Part shown: positions 6,825 through 14,342 of the stretch, one piece after another | Position numbering within the stretch: the first letter of the stretch is position 1 | Layout: each line of letters begins with the position of its first letter | Origin: an uncultured Clostridia bacterium | GTDB lineage: Bacteria > Bacillota > Clostridia > Oscillospirales > Acutalibacteraceae | DNA length: 62,433 nt | Direction: 5' to 3' | NCBI GenBank assembly: GCA_947631855.1 | Contig: CANRMX010000006.1 | Span: forward strand, 1-62,433 | The notes under the pieces: generated by a model | The model's input: the letters and a program-made list of their open reading frames with translations, nothing else | Told to the model about the DNA's origin: nothing | The model's database searches: none | Made by a program: the position numbers and the translations under genes

Positions 6825-7223
6825 CTGGAAAGGCTTTTAGCGGGGGAGTTCCCGCCCTTAAACGAGATGAGCCCGCAGGCACTGGCTTTTTTGGGGGACG
6901 CCGTCTACGGCCTCCTGGTGCGGGAGCGGCTGCTGCGGCAGGGCAATTCCAACGCCAGGCGCCTCCACGCCATGTCGGTGGATTGGGTGCGGTGCGAAGC
7001 CCAGGCGAGGGCGCTGCAGACCCTCTGGCCGCTGCTCACGGAGGAGGAGCAGGCGCTGGCCCATCGGGGCCGAAACGCCCATGTGGCCCACGCGCCCAGA
7101 AACGCCTCCGTGGAGGATTACCACGCGGCAACCGCTTTGGAGGCGCTGTTCGGCGCGCTGTACCTGGAGGGCAGGCTGGAGCGCCTCCGGGCACTTTTTG
7201 AGCGGATCGCCGACGAAAGGTAG
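6825..7223 (+). CDS. mrnC: Mini-ribonuclease III (23S rRNA maturation), possible CTG start
   Basis: An RNase III catalytic domain without the double-stranded-RNA-binding domain. Landmarks are ALAFLGDAVYGLLVRE near the N-terminus, RNAHVAHAPRNASVEDYHAA, and ATALEALFGALYLEG with the acidic metal-binding residues. Mini-III trims 23S rRNA ends in Bacillus and acts as a dimer. The first ATG is at 6867, but a strong AAGGAGGG (6811-6818) sits 6 nt before a CTG at 6825. That frame encodes LERLLAGEFPPLNEMSPQAL, the sort of N-terminus this family has. The start is therefore either the rare CTG at 6825 (132 aa) or ATG 6867 (118 aa). Confidence 0.85.
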   Translation: MERLLAGEFPPLNEMSPQALAFLGDAVYGLLVRERLLRQGNSNARRLHAMSVDWVRCEAQARALQTLWPLLTEEEQALAHRGRNAHVAHAPRNASVEDYHAATALEALFGALYLEGRLERLRALFERIADER

Positions 7224-7286
7224 CATACAGAGGATTTGGGACGTATCCTGAGAACAAAGAGAAAAGTCCAAGAGGGGTTGAGATTT

Positions 7287-8210
7287 GTGGGTGAAAAAGG
7301 AAAAAATCTCTTGCTGGACGCGCTTTTCCTGCTGGTGGGGTGCGCCATCTACGGGGTATCGGTGAGCGTGTTCACCGCGCCCAACAACATCGCGCCGGGC
7401 GGCGTCACAGGCGTTGCCACGCTGCTGAATTTCGTTTTCGGCACGCCCATCGGCATGATGACTTTTCTGATCAACATCCCCATCGTGATCTGGGCGGTGC
7501 TGGAGATCGGCTGCAAGCTGGTGGTGCGCAGCATGGCGGCGGTGGTGCTGTCCTCCGCCATGATCGACCTGTTCTCGTCGATCCTGCCGGTGTACCGCGG
7601 AGACATGGTGCTGGTGTCCCTGTTCGCGGGGCTCACCCAGGGGCTGGGGCTGGCGCTGACTTTCGTGCGGGGCGCCACCACCGGCGGCACCGATATGCTG
7701 GCCCGGCTGCTGGAGCGGCGGCTGCCCCACCTGTCCATGGGCAAGCTGATGCTGGCCCTGGACGGAATGATCGTGGCGGTGTCCGCGGTGGTATACCGCA
7801 GTCTGGATGCGGCCATGTACGCGTGCATCGTGATCTTCGTCTCCACCAAGCTCATCGATGCGGTGCTCTATGGCACGGATTCCGGCACGGGCCGGCTGTT
7901 TTTCGTCATGTCGCCCCATGTGCGGGAGATGGGCGACAGGATCATCCGGGAGATGGACCGCACGGTGACCTATCTGGATTCCCGGGGCGGATACTCCAAT
8001 CAGCCCGGAGAGACCATGCTCTGCGTGGTGCGCCGATTTGAAGTCTATCACATCCAGACCATCATCCGCGCCGTGGACAAGGACGCCTTTGTCATCGTGG
8101 GCGAGGCGGGGGACATCACCGGCGAGGGCTTCCGCCCGGCCAAATCCGACGACAAGCCCTTGATGGAAGTGCTGCAGGGGCTTAGGAAAAAGGACGGCTC
8201 CGGCCAATAG
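7287..8210 (+). CDS. YitT family membrane protein (DUF161 + DUF2179)
   Basis: About 307 residues. Five or six hydrophobic spans occupy the first two thirds (for example LLLDALFLLVGCAIYGVSVS and MMTFLINIPIVIWAVLEIG), with the family hallmarks FTAPNNIAPGGVTG and GATTGGTDMLARLL. A cytosolic C-terminal DUF2179 domain follows (about 220-300, with GRGGYSNQ-like SRGGYSNQPGETML). The family is widespread in Firmicutes, and its transported substrate is unknown. The GTG at 7287 has GAGGGG upstream; an in-frame TTG at 7236 lacks a convincing ribosome site. A hairpin at 8245-8271 closes the transcript. Confidence 0.85.
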   Translation: MGEKGKNLLLDALFLLVGCAIYGVSVSVFTAPNNIAPGGVTGVATLLNFVFGTPIGMMTFLINIPIVIWAVLEIGCKLVVRSMAAVVLSSAMIDLFSSILPVYRGDMVLVSLFAGLTQGLGLALTFVRGATTGGTDMLARLLERRLPHLSMGKLMLALDGMIVAVSAVVYRSLDAAMYACIVIFVSTKLIDAVLYGTDSGTGRLFFVMSPHVREMGDRIIREMDRTVTYLDSRGGYSNQPGETMLCVVRRFEVYHIQTIIRAVDKDAFVIVGEAGDITGEGFRPAKSDDKPLMEVLQGLRKKDGSGQ

Positions 8211-8244
8211 GCGCGAAGCGTCCACAGACAAAAGCACAAAGAAA

Positions 8245-8271
8245 AGCCCGGCGGGCGATTCCCCACCGGGC
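8245..8271. terminator. Bidirectional hairpin between YitT gene and Asn/Gln-rich gene
   Basis: GCCCGGCGGG (8245-8254) and CCCACCGGGC (8262-8271) pair with one mismatch, flanked by AAAA on the left and TTT on the right. The genes on both sides converge on it. Confidence 0.65.
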
Positions 8272-8287
8272 CTTTCCCAGCCAGCGC

Positions 8288-8473
8288 TCAATACTGTTCG
8301 TTGTTCTGGTTGCGGGATTCCTGACTGTTCTTGCTGTTGTCGTAGTCGAACTCGCGGTTTTTGGAATTCTGAGAATGGTTCTGGGATTTATTCTGGCTCT
8401 TGTTCTGAGAACGGTTCTGAGAATTCTGATTGTTCTGGCTGTTCTTGCTGGTATTGTTCTGATTGTCGTTCAT
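8288..8473 (-). CDS. Asn/Gln/Ser-rich low-complexity peptide, 61 aa
   Basis: Family not recognised. Nearly half of the residues are Asn or Gln, in an irregular SQNKSQN-type repeat, followed by a short acidic/aromatic patch (REFDYDNSKN) and ending NNEQY. It has no hydrophobic segment and no Cys. Translation is well supported by AAAGGAG placed about 8 nt before the ATG at 8473. Low-complexity Asn/Gln-rich peptides of this size in spore-formers are sometimes spore-associated, but nothing here proves that. The gene lies divergently next to the rRNA methyltransferase and ends at a bidirectional terminator. Confidence 0.6.
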   Translation of the reverse strand: MNDNQNNTSKNSQNNQNSQNRSQNKSQNKSQNHSQNSKNREFDYDNSKNSQESRNQNNEQY

Positions 8474-8567
8474 GCTTGATCGCTCCTTTCATGGTCTTAT
8501 TGTGGGCCGCGGGCGGGCGATTATGCAAAAGACGATGCCCAAAATTTTCCATGGAGGAGGTGGGATC

Positions 8568-9890
8568 GTGGAACTGCCCGAAACCTTCCTGCGGCGGATG
8601 CAGGCGCTTTTGGGGGCGGAGTTTGGGGATTTCCTGGAATCCTACAGCCGCCCGGCGTACCAGGGCGTGCGCCTCAATCCCCTCAAGTGCGATTTGGATA
8701 CCCTGCGGCGGGCTCTGCCCGTCCCGCTGATTTCCGCGCCCTTCTCGCCCTTCGGGTACTACGCGCCGGAGCTGCGCAAGCCCGGCAGCCTCTCTGCTCA
8801 CCGGGCGGGGATGTTCTATTCCCAGGAGCCCTCTGCGGCGGCCCCGGTGACGGTCTTGGACCCCAAACCCGGCGAGCGGGTGCTGGATCTCTGCGCCGCG
8901 CCGGGCGGAAAGGCCACCCAGATCGCCGGGCTGATGCGTGGGGAAGGACTGCTCTGGGCCAACGAGGTGGTGCGGGAGCGGGCGAACGCCCTGCTGTCCA
9001 ATCTGGAGCGGCTGGGGGTGCGCAACAGCGTGATCTCCTGCTGCCATCCCCAGCGGCTCTGCGAGGGGCTGCGGGGATATTTCGACCGGGTGCTGGTGGA
9101 CGCGCCCTGTTCAGGCGAGGGGATGTTCCGCCGGGAGCCGGAGGGGATCGGGGAGTGGGCCCCGGAAAGTCCCGCCGCCTGCGCCCAGCGGCAGCGCAGG
9201 ATCCTCGAGTCCGCGGCGCTGGCGGTGAGGGAGGGCGGCGTGCTGGTGTACTCTACCTGCACTTTCTCCCGGGAGGAAAACGAGGATGTGGTGGCAGCGT
9301 TTTTGCGGGAGCATCCCGAGTTTGAACCGCTGCCCATCAACGTGGAGTTCGGCCGCCCGGGCTTCGACGGCTTGTCCCGCCGGGTGCTGCCCATGGACGG
9401 CGGCGAGGGGCATTTTATGGCAAAGCTGCGCAGGATCGGGGAAAATCCCTGCCGGGTGCGCAGATTCGACCGCGCCTTGAACGAGAAGCAGTCCCGACCC
9501 GCCCGGGCGCTGTACGAGAGCCTGTTTGCCGATCCGCCCGATTTCCCGCTGGCCAGGGCGGGCAGCCGCCTGCTGGCCCTGCCGGGAGAACTGCCGGCCC
9601 TGGGGGGGCTGGGGGTGCTGCGGGCCGGTATGGAGCTGGGGGAGGAACGGGGGAACCGCATCGAACCGGCCCACGGACTGTTCATGAGCCGGCAGAAAGC
9701 CCAGTGCCGTCAGGCGTTGGATTTTTCCCCGGAGGACCCGGCGCTGGCCGCGTTTTTCCGTGGGGAGGAGATCGACTGCGCCGCCACGGGCTACACCGCC
9801 GTGTGCGTCTGCGGCGTGACGGCAGGCTTCGGCAAGGCAAGCGGCGGCAAGCTCAAGAACCGCTACCCAAAAGGGCTGCGCAGTCCATAA
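8568..9890 (+). CDS. RsmB/RsmF-type rRNA (cytosine-C5-)-methyltransferase
   Basis: 440 residues of the NOL1/NOP2/Sun family, which places a methyl group on C5 of cytosine in 16S rRNA. Motifs in order: DLCAAPGGKATQIAG (SAM binding, about residue 107), DAPCSGEGMFR with one catalytic Cys, and VYSTCTFSREENE with the second. The C-terminal 130 residues look like the PUA-like RNA-binding extension of the YebU/RsmF group. The GTG at 8568 is preceded by GGAGGAGG and starts the family N-terminus VELPETFLRRM; an ATG further upstream would add unrelated residues. The gene ends before the terminator at 9900. Confidence 0.9.
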   Translation: MELPETFLRRMQALLGAEFGDFLESYSRPAYQGVRLNPLKCDLDTLRRALPVPLISAPFSPFGYYAPELRKPGSLSAHRAGMFYSQEPSAAAPVTVLDPKPGERVLDLCAAPGGKATQIAGLMRGEGLLWANEVVRERANALLSNLERLGVRNSVISCCHPQRLCEGLRGYFDRVLVDAPCSGEGMFRREPEGIGEWAPESPAACAQRQRRILESAALAVREGGVLVYSTCTFSREENEDVVAAFLREHPEFEPLPINVEFGRPGFDGLSRRVLPMDGGEGHFMAKLRRIGENPCRVRRFDRALNEKQSRPARALYESLFADPPDFPLARAGSRLLALPGELPALGGLGVLRAGMELGEERGNRIEPAHGLFMSRQKAQCRQALDFSPEDPALAAFFRGEEIDCAATGYTAVCVCGVTAGFGKASGGKLKNRYPKGLRSP

Positions 9891-9899
9891 AAAACAAAA

Positions 9900-9926
9900 C
9901 CACCCGTTTACCGGGTGGCTTCGTTT
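9900..9926. terminator. Terminator between the rRNA methyltransferase and pduL
   Basis: CCACCCG (9900-9906) pairs with CGGGTGG (9912-9918), and a T-run (9924-9929) follows on the plus strand; AAAAACAAAA on the left gives a T-rich tail on the minus strand. It probably serves both convergent genes. Confidence 0.75.
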
Positions 9927-9940
9927 TTTATGGATAGACT

Positions 9941-10507
9941 TTACAGGATGATCTCCCCATCCACGGTGCCGGGCAGACCGGCGGCGTTGGATTCATCGGT
10001 ATCCACGTGCATGGCCAGGGTGTAGCTGGGGCTGACGCGGCACACCACGTCGCCGAAGATCAGAGCGCGGTCGTTGTAGTCCACCTTGACAGAGACGATC
10101 TGCTTGTCCGTCACACCGGCGGCGGCGGCCTGCTCGGGATCGAAGTGGATGTGGCGCTTGGCGGCGATCACGCCCTTCTCCAGGGTGATCTCGCCCGCCG
10201 GCCCCTTCAGCACGCAGCCGGGGGTGCCTTCCAGGTCGCCGGACTCACGGATGGGCACGGTGACGCCCAGCTTGCGGGCGTCGGTGAGGGAGATCTCCAC
10301 CTGGGTCTCCTTGCGGGTGGGCCCCAGGATGGACATGCTCATGGAGCCCTTGGGGCCCACGACCTCTACCTTCTCAACGCAGGCGAACTGCCCGGGCTGG
10401 GAAAGATCCTTCTTGTTGGTGAGCTGATAGCCGGCGCCGAACAGGGTCTCCAGATCCTTCTCGGAAACATGGACATGATGGGCGGAAGTTTCGACCATAA
10501 CCTTCAT
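9941..10507 (-). CDS. pduL: Phosphate propanoyltransferase / phosphotransacetylase, PduL type
   Basis: 188 residues. PduL enzymes convert acyl-CoA plus phosphate to acyl phosphate using two zinc ions held by histidines. The conserved clusters ETSAHHVHVSEKDLE near the N-terminus and KRHIHFDPEQA in the second beta-barrel are present, as is LGPTRKETQVEISLTDARKLG. AAAGGAGG precedes the ATG at 10507. No microcompartment shell or diol-dehydratase genes are nearby and no encapsulation peptide is evident, so this is more likely the housekeeping partner of AckA (17983-19194) for acetate formation. It has its own promoter at 10548-10576. Confidence 0.92.
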   Translation of the reverse strand: MKVMVETSAHHVHVSEKDLETLFGAGYQLTNKKDLSQPGQFACVEKVEVVGPKGSMSMSILGPTRKETQVEISLTDARKLGVTVPIRESGDLEGTPGCVLKGPAGEITLEKGVIAAKRHIHFDPEQAAAAGVTDKQIVSVKVDYNDRALIFGDVVCRVSPSYTLAMHVDTDESNAAGLPGTVDGEIIL

Positions 10508-10547
10508 AAAAAATTCCTCCTTTGGATTCGGTACGTCCTCTGCCCCT

Positions 10548-10576
10548 ATTGTACTACGGATGGGAGAAAATTTCAA
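10548..10576 (-). promoter_or_regulatory. pduL promoter
   Basis: On the minus strand TTGAAA (10571-10576) and TACAAT (10548-10553) are spaced by 17 bp. The same TTGAAx-17-TACAAT form is seen upstream of ackA. Confidence 0.7.
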
Positions 10577-10713
10577 CCGAAAATTGCCTTTCTTCCCCAC
10601 TTGTGGTATGCTTATGTGAAAGCGGAGCATATTCCGCACCGTATAATCGGAATAATACACGCTGCCGCGCTCCGGCGCGAAGCGTCTGCACAGACAAAAA
10701 GGGGGATTCATCT

Positions 10714-11301
10714 ATGACCGACAATTGGGAGGCCCTGCGGGAAGACTGCCTGCACTGCCGCAAATGCGGCCTCTGCGAGACCCGGCACAATGTGGTATTC
10801 GGCGTGGGGCCGCAGAACGCCCGGGTGATGCTGGTGGGGGAGGGCCCTGGCGAAAACGAAGATCTGCAGGGAGAGCCCTTTGTGGGCCGGGGCGGTCAGC
10901 TGCTGGATAAATATCTGGCGGCGGTGGACTTGAGCCGCGAGACCAATGTGTACATCGCCAACATCGTCAAGTGCCGCCCGCCCAAAAATCGGGATCCCCT
11001 GCCCGAGGAGCAGGACGCCTGCATCGGCTGGCTGCGCAACCAGTTTGCCCTGCTGCGGCCGAAGATCCTGGTCTGCCTGGGCCGGGTGGCAGCGATAAAA
11101 CTCATCAAGCCGGACATCAAGATCACCAGGGAGCACGGGATCTTCTTTGAAAAGGGAAACGTGCTGATGATGGCTACCCTGCATCCCGCGGCCCTGCTGC
11201 GCAATCCCAACCAGAAGCCCGCCGCCCTGGAGGATTTTCTCAAGCTCCGGGCGAAGATCGATGAATTGGGACTGGATATTGCGAAAAGCCCAGCTGATTG
11301 A
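10714..11301 (+). CDS. Family 4 uracil-DNA glycosylase with Fe-S cluster
   Basis: 195 residues. The N-terminal CLHCRKCGLCETR supplies two of the four Cys ligands of the [4Fe-4S] cluster of this family; the others lie in the NIVKCRPPKNR and LVCLGRVAA regions. GEGPGENEDLQGEPFVGRGG is the uracil-binding signature, and HPAALLRNP near the C-terminus is the catalytic-loop motif. The enzyme excises uracil from DNA. The ATG at 10714 follows AAAAAGGGGG. The last 16 codons, including the stop, are the first unit of a tandem array that continues to about 11688. Confidence 0.92.
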   Translation: MTDNWEALREDCLHCRKCGLCETRHNVVFGVGPQNARVMLVGEGPGENEDLQGEPFVGRGGQLLDKYLAAVDLSRETNVYIANIVKCRPPKNRDPLPEEQDACIGWLRNQFALLRPKILVCLGRVAAIKLIKPDIKITREHGIFFEKGNVLMMATLHPAALLRNPNQKPAALEDFLKLRAKIDELGLDIAKSPAD

Positions 11302-11688
11302 GATTCCCGGCGTGCTGGCTTTCTCCGTCTCCGTGCAAAGATCGGCGAGCTGGGATTAGAACTTGCAAATTAAGATTCCGCCTCGCCCTACGGGCGAGGG
11401 GAAGTTCCGGTGCGCTGGCTTTCTCTTTCTCCGTGCAACGGTCGATGGACTAGGGCTGGATATTGCGAAAAGCCCACTGATTGAGATTCCCGGCGTGCTG
11501 GCTTTCTCCGTCTCCGTGCAAAGATCGATGAGCTGGGGCTGGATATTGCCAAAAGTCCAACTGACTAAGATTCCCGGTGCGCTGTATTTCTCCGTCTCCG
11601 GGCAAAGATCGACGCGCTGGGGCTGGATATTGCGAAAAGTCCAGCTGATTGAGATTCCCGGCGTGCTGGATTTCTCCGTCTGCCGATC
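11254..11688 (+). repeat. 84-bp tandem array made of the 3' coding end of the glycosylase gene
   Basis: Units start at 11254 (inside the gene), 11338, 11437, 11521 and 11605, with a period of 84 bp (28 codons); the second unit is longer because it contains a palindrome. Read in the gene's frame, the downstream units encode a variant of RAGFLRLRAKIDELG plus LDIAKSPTD and a stop. Unit 4 (11521) differs from the gene over the last 16 codons at eight codons: six synonymous, one amino-acid change and one stop-to-stop change. The copies have no start codon or ribosome site and lie behind the gene's own stop. Confidence 0.9.
11381..11399. repeat. REP-like palindrome inserted in the array
   Basis: CCTCGCCC-tac-GGGCGAGG is a perfect 8-bp palindrome. 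A closely related sequence occurs at 49631-49664 and a looser one at 49591-49619. It interrupts the second unit of the 84-bp array. Confidence 0.7.
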
Positions 11689-11814
11689 AACCGACGGTTG
11701 TGCCGAAATCACCTGCCGGTTCAGTGGAGCCCGCCGCGACTCAACGGCTGGTCGCTTTACAGGAGTGCGGCAAAACGGTATGCTTTTCTCATCCAAAAAC
11801 AAGGAGGCTCTCAC

Positions 11815-12525
11815 ATGAAAGAACTGATGATCCTGGGGACGTTCCACTTTGAAAGCCAGGCGGACGCCGTACACCTGAGCGCCGCCCAACGGGAGCAGCT
11901 GGCCGTGCGGCGGGACGAGATCGGGCAGATTTCCGAGAAGCTGGCGGCATACCGCCCCACCAAGCTGTTTGTGGAGTGCGAAAAAACCCGCCAGGACGCG
12001 CTGGACAAGCGCTACCGGGCATACCTGACCGGCGGCTGCGATGCCCGAAACGACGAGGTGGCGCAGATCGGATTTCGGGTGGCCCGGCAGAACGGCATCA
12101 CCCCCACCGCCATCGACTGGATGGAGCTGGGCGCCGCCACCCGGCCCTATGAGGAGATCGCGGAGCGGCTGGAGCAGGACGCGGCCCTGCATGGGGAGCT
12201 TGCGCCCTATGCCCGCTCCCCGGTGGACTTGGCGCGGCCGGTGTTGGAAAATCTACGGGTGCTCAATCAAAAGGAGTACGTGGACGGGCAGAAGGCGTTT
12301 TATGTAAACCTGGCGCGGCTGGGTATCGAAGAATATTTCGGCATGGGGTGGCTCATCTGGTGGTACCAGCGGAACCTCCACATCTTCGGGAACATCTCCG
12401 CCGAACTGGCGGAAGACGACCGGGGCATGCTGCTCATCGGCGCGGCCCACAAGGGCATTTTGGAGGAATTCTTCGCCGACAGCAAGACCGTATCTCTGGT
12501 CGATCCTCTGGATTATCTGGCCTGA
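11815..12525 (+). CDS. DUF5694 family protein (TraB/TIKI-like fold suspected)
   Basis: 236 residues, opening MKELMILGTFHFESQADAVH. The GTFHF motif near the start and GAAHKGILEEFF near the end are conserved in DUF5694 and resemble the metal-site histidines of TraB/TIKI-type proteins, some of which are peptidases. The activity of DUF5694 is not known. AAGGAGG lies just upstream of the ATG. It begins about 125 nt after the end of the tandem array; its 3' end meets the convergent flippase gene 10 nt away without a visible terminator. Confidence 0.7.
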   Translation: MKELMILGTFHFESQADAVHLSAAQREQLAVRRDEIGQISEKLAAYRPTKLFVECEKTRQDALDKRYRAYLTGGCDARNDEVAQIGFRVARQNGITPTAIDWMELGAATRPYEEIAERLEQDAALHGELAPYARSPVDLARPVLENLRVLNQKEYVDGQKAFYVNLARLGIEEYFGMGWLIWWYQRNLHIFGNISAELAEDDRGMLLIGAAHKGILEEFFADSKTVSLVDPLDYLA

Positions 12526-12535
12526 GTGCGGGCCG

Positions 12536-13594
12536 CTATTGCTTCTTCTTCCTGCCGTGGAGGAGCTGATCCGCCACCACCAGCAGCGCCCCGGCCATCA
12601 CCACCAGATAGTAGGTGAAGAACCGCCAGACCATCACCGCCGTGTAGAGGTCGTTGTGGACGAAATAATCCTGGAAAAAGGCCGAGAAGCCGATCTCCTG
12701 GGCGCCCGAGGCCCCGGGCATGGGCATGAAGGACACCGACACCTGCAACAGGCTCTGCACCGCCAGCACCTCAAAATAGTTGACGCTGCGGTAGCCGAAA
12801 GCCAGAAACACGAAGTAGATCACGCTCATCTGCAAGATGAACTGGGGCACCGAGAGCAGGATGCCCAGCAGCAGGCTGCCCCGCTTTTCCCGGAAATTGT
12901 CGGTGTAGCTGCCGAAATCCTTTTCAAATTGATCCACCGCCTCCAGCAGGTGAAAGCGTTCCAGGAACCGCAGCTTGCGCACCAGCCCTTTGGCGATCCG
13001 GCACAGGGTGCGCAGGATGGGCTTATAGAACAGGCTGGGGAAAAAGATGATGGAGCCGCCGTTGATCACCAGTCCCACCACGATAAAGGGGATCAGGGTG
13101 GGATTTTCCGCCCGCAGCCGGGGCAGCATGGCCAAAAAGGACACCAGCGAGCAGGTGAAAAACGCGCACTGGAAGCACACGAATTTCATGAACAGCACCG
13201 CAGTGGAGACGCCAACGGGCACCTTTTCCCGGCGCAGATAGGCCGCCTGCATGGGCTGGCCGCCGGTGGCGCTGGGGGTGATATAGGAATAGTACAGGCC
13301 GATGAGGGATATTTTCATGCAGGTGCCCAGGGAGAGCCGGATGCTCTGGCTGCGCATCAGCAGCCGGGTGATGCCCCCCTCGAAGAAGAAATAGGCCACG
13401 GTCACCGCCACGGCGATGATGAGAAACCCGGGCGTCAGGTGGGCGAAGGTGTGGATCACATGGCCGAATTCCCGATTGAACACGCCGAAAAGCACCATCG
13501 CCAGGATGGTGGCCAGAATATACAGCAGTCCCCAGGGGATCTTCCGTTTTTTCTTCGGGGATTCGTCCGTCTGCACAGGCAGGCTCCTTTCCAT
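12536..13594 (-). CDS. Lysylphosphatidylglycerol synthase-type flippase domain protein (UPF0104)
   Basis: About 352 residues and eight predicted membrane spans, for example LLYILATILAMVLFGVF and FLIIAVAVTVAYFFFEGG. The family motif SYITPSATGGQPMQA and the late FMPMPGASGAQEIGFSAFF identify the transmembrane domain found in MprF. The soluble lysyl-transferase domain of MprF is absent, so it is a stand-alone flippase-like member that probably moves a lipid across the membrane. The start is uncertain: ATG 13594 has no clear ribosome site, while TTG 13627 lies close behind AGCAGGA. Confidence 0.8.
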   Translation of the reverse strand: MERSLPVQTDESPKKKRKIPWGLLYILATILAMVLFGVFNREFGHVIHTFAHLTPGFLIIAVAVTVAYFFFEGGITRLLMRSQSIRLSLGTCMKISLIGLYYSYITPSATGGQPMQAAYLRREKVPVGVSTAVLFMKFVCFQCAFFTCSLVSFLAMLPRLRAENPTLIPFIVVGLVINGGSIIFFPSLFYKPILRTLCRIAKGLVRKLRFLERFHLLEAVDQFEKDFGSYTDNFREKRGSLLLGILLSVPQFILQMSVIYFVFLAFGYRSVNYFEVLAVQSLLQVSVSFMPMPGASGAQEIGFSAFFQDYFVHNDLYTAVMVWRFFTYYLVVMAGALLVVADQLLHGRKKKQ

Positions 13595-13714
13595 GGGGTG
13601 GATCGGCGGGCAGAAAGCGGGACTCAAATCCTGCTTGATTGCATTTTACCACGGGCCATGGGGGAATGTCAACGCAAAACGTACAATTGATTTTAGACAA
13701 AGGAGATAGATTTT

Positions 13715-14218
13715 ATGCCATTTGATTCTATCATCCAGCCGGAACTGCTGCCGGTCTCCGCCACGCTGCGCCTGCGCAGGTATGACGCCTCCCGGGCGGA
13801 GGACCTGCAAAGGGCGCTGGATTGGTATGGGGACGAAGAGCTTGTCCGTCTGGTGGACGGCCCCGACGCCAAGCCCTATACGGACGTGCGGGGAATGTAC
13901 GCGTATCTGGACCGCAAAGGGGAGGAGTACTGGATCGAGGAACTGGTGGACGGGGAATTCGTGCCCATCGGCGACGTGACCCTCTGCCGGGACGATCTGC
14001 CCATCGTCATCGGCCCAAAGGAGAAATGGGGCCGGCACATCGGTCGGCAAGTGGTACAGACGCTGGTGGAACGCGCCCGGGCACTGGGCTTAGACCATCT
14101 GGGGGTGGAGGAGATTTACGACTACAACCTGCGTTCTCAGAGGATGTTTGAGAGCCTGGGCTTTCAGGTGGTGGAAAAAACCGAGCAGGGCAAACGCTAC
14201 CGGCTGGAACTGCCCTGA
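13715..14218 (+). CDS. GNAT family N-acetyltransferase
   Basis: 167 residues with the acetyl-CoA-binding pattern KEKWGRHIGRQVVQTLVERA (motif A, about 105-125) and the late DYNLRSQRMFESLGF (motif B). The substrate cannot be predicted. AAAGGAGAT lies upstream of the ATG at 13715. A segment of this gene (13834-13884) is present again, diverged, directly behind its stop at 14229-14279. Confidence 0.82.
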   Translation: MPFDSIIQPELLPVSATLRLRRYDASRAEDLQRALDWYGDEELVRLVDGPDAKPYTDVRGMYAYLDRKGEEYWIEELVDGEFVPIGDVTLCRDDLPIVIGPKEKWGRHIGRQVVQTLVERARALGLDHLGVEEIYDYNLRSQRMFESLGFQVVEKTEQGKRYRLELP

Positions 14219-14228
14219 TCCGGCCGCG

Positions 14229-14279
14229 CGAAGAGCTTGTCCACCCGGTGGACGGCCCCGACGCTAAGCCCTGTACGGA
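14229..14279 (+). repeat. Diverged copy of an internal piece of the GNAT gene
   Basis: About 51 bp starting GAAGAGCTTGTCC and continuing GTGGACGGCCCCGACG match 13834-13884 with about five mismatches, at an offset of 395 bp. The copy starts ten bases behind the GNAT stop codon and is not translated from any obvious start. Confidence 0.8.
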
Positions 14280-14342
14280 TTCTCCTGTACGGTAAAGAAG
14301 CACAACAAACAAAACGGATATGGATGTTTAACGAGGTACCCA

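Noticed and set aside
9941-10507. Part of a bacterial microcompartment locus
   Set aside because: No shell-protein, diol-dehydratase or aldehyde-dehydrogenase genes nearby, and no encapsulation peptide evident in PduL.
11254-11688. CRISPR array
   Set aside because: Units are contiguous, diverged copies of coding sequence with no unique spacers and no cas genes.
11363-11818. 151-codon frame across the glycosylase 3'-end array
   Set aside because: No ribosome site, and it translates the repeats mostly out of the glycosylase frame; treated as repeat DNA, not as a gene.
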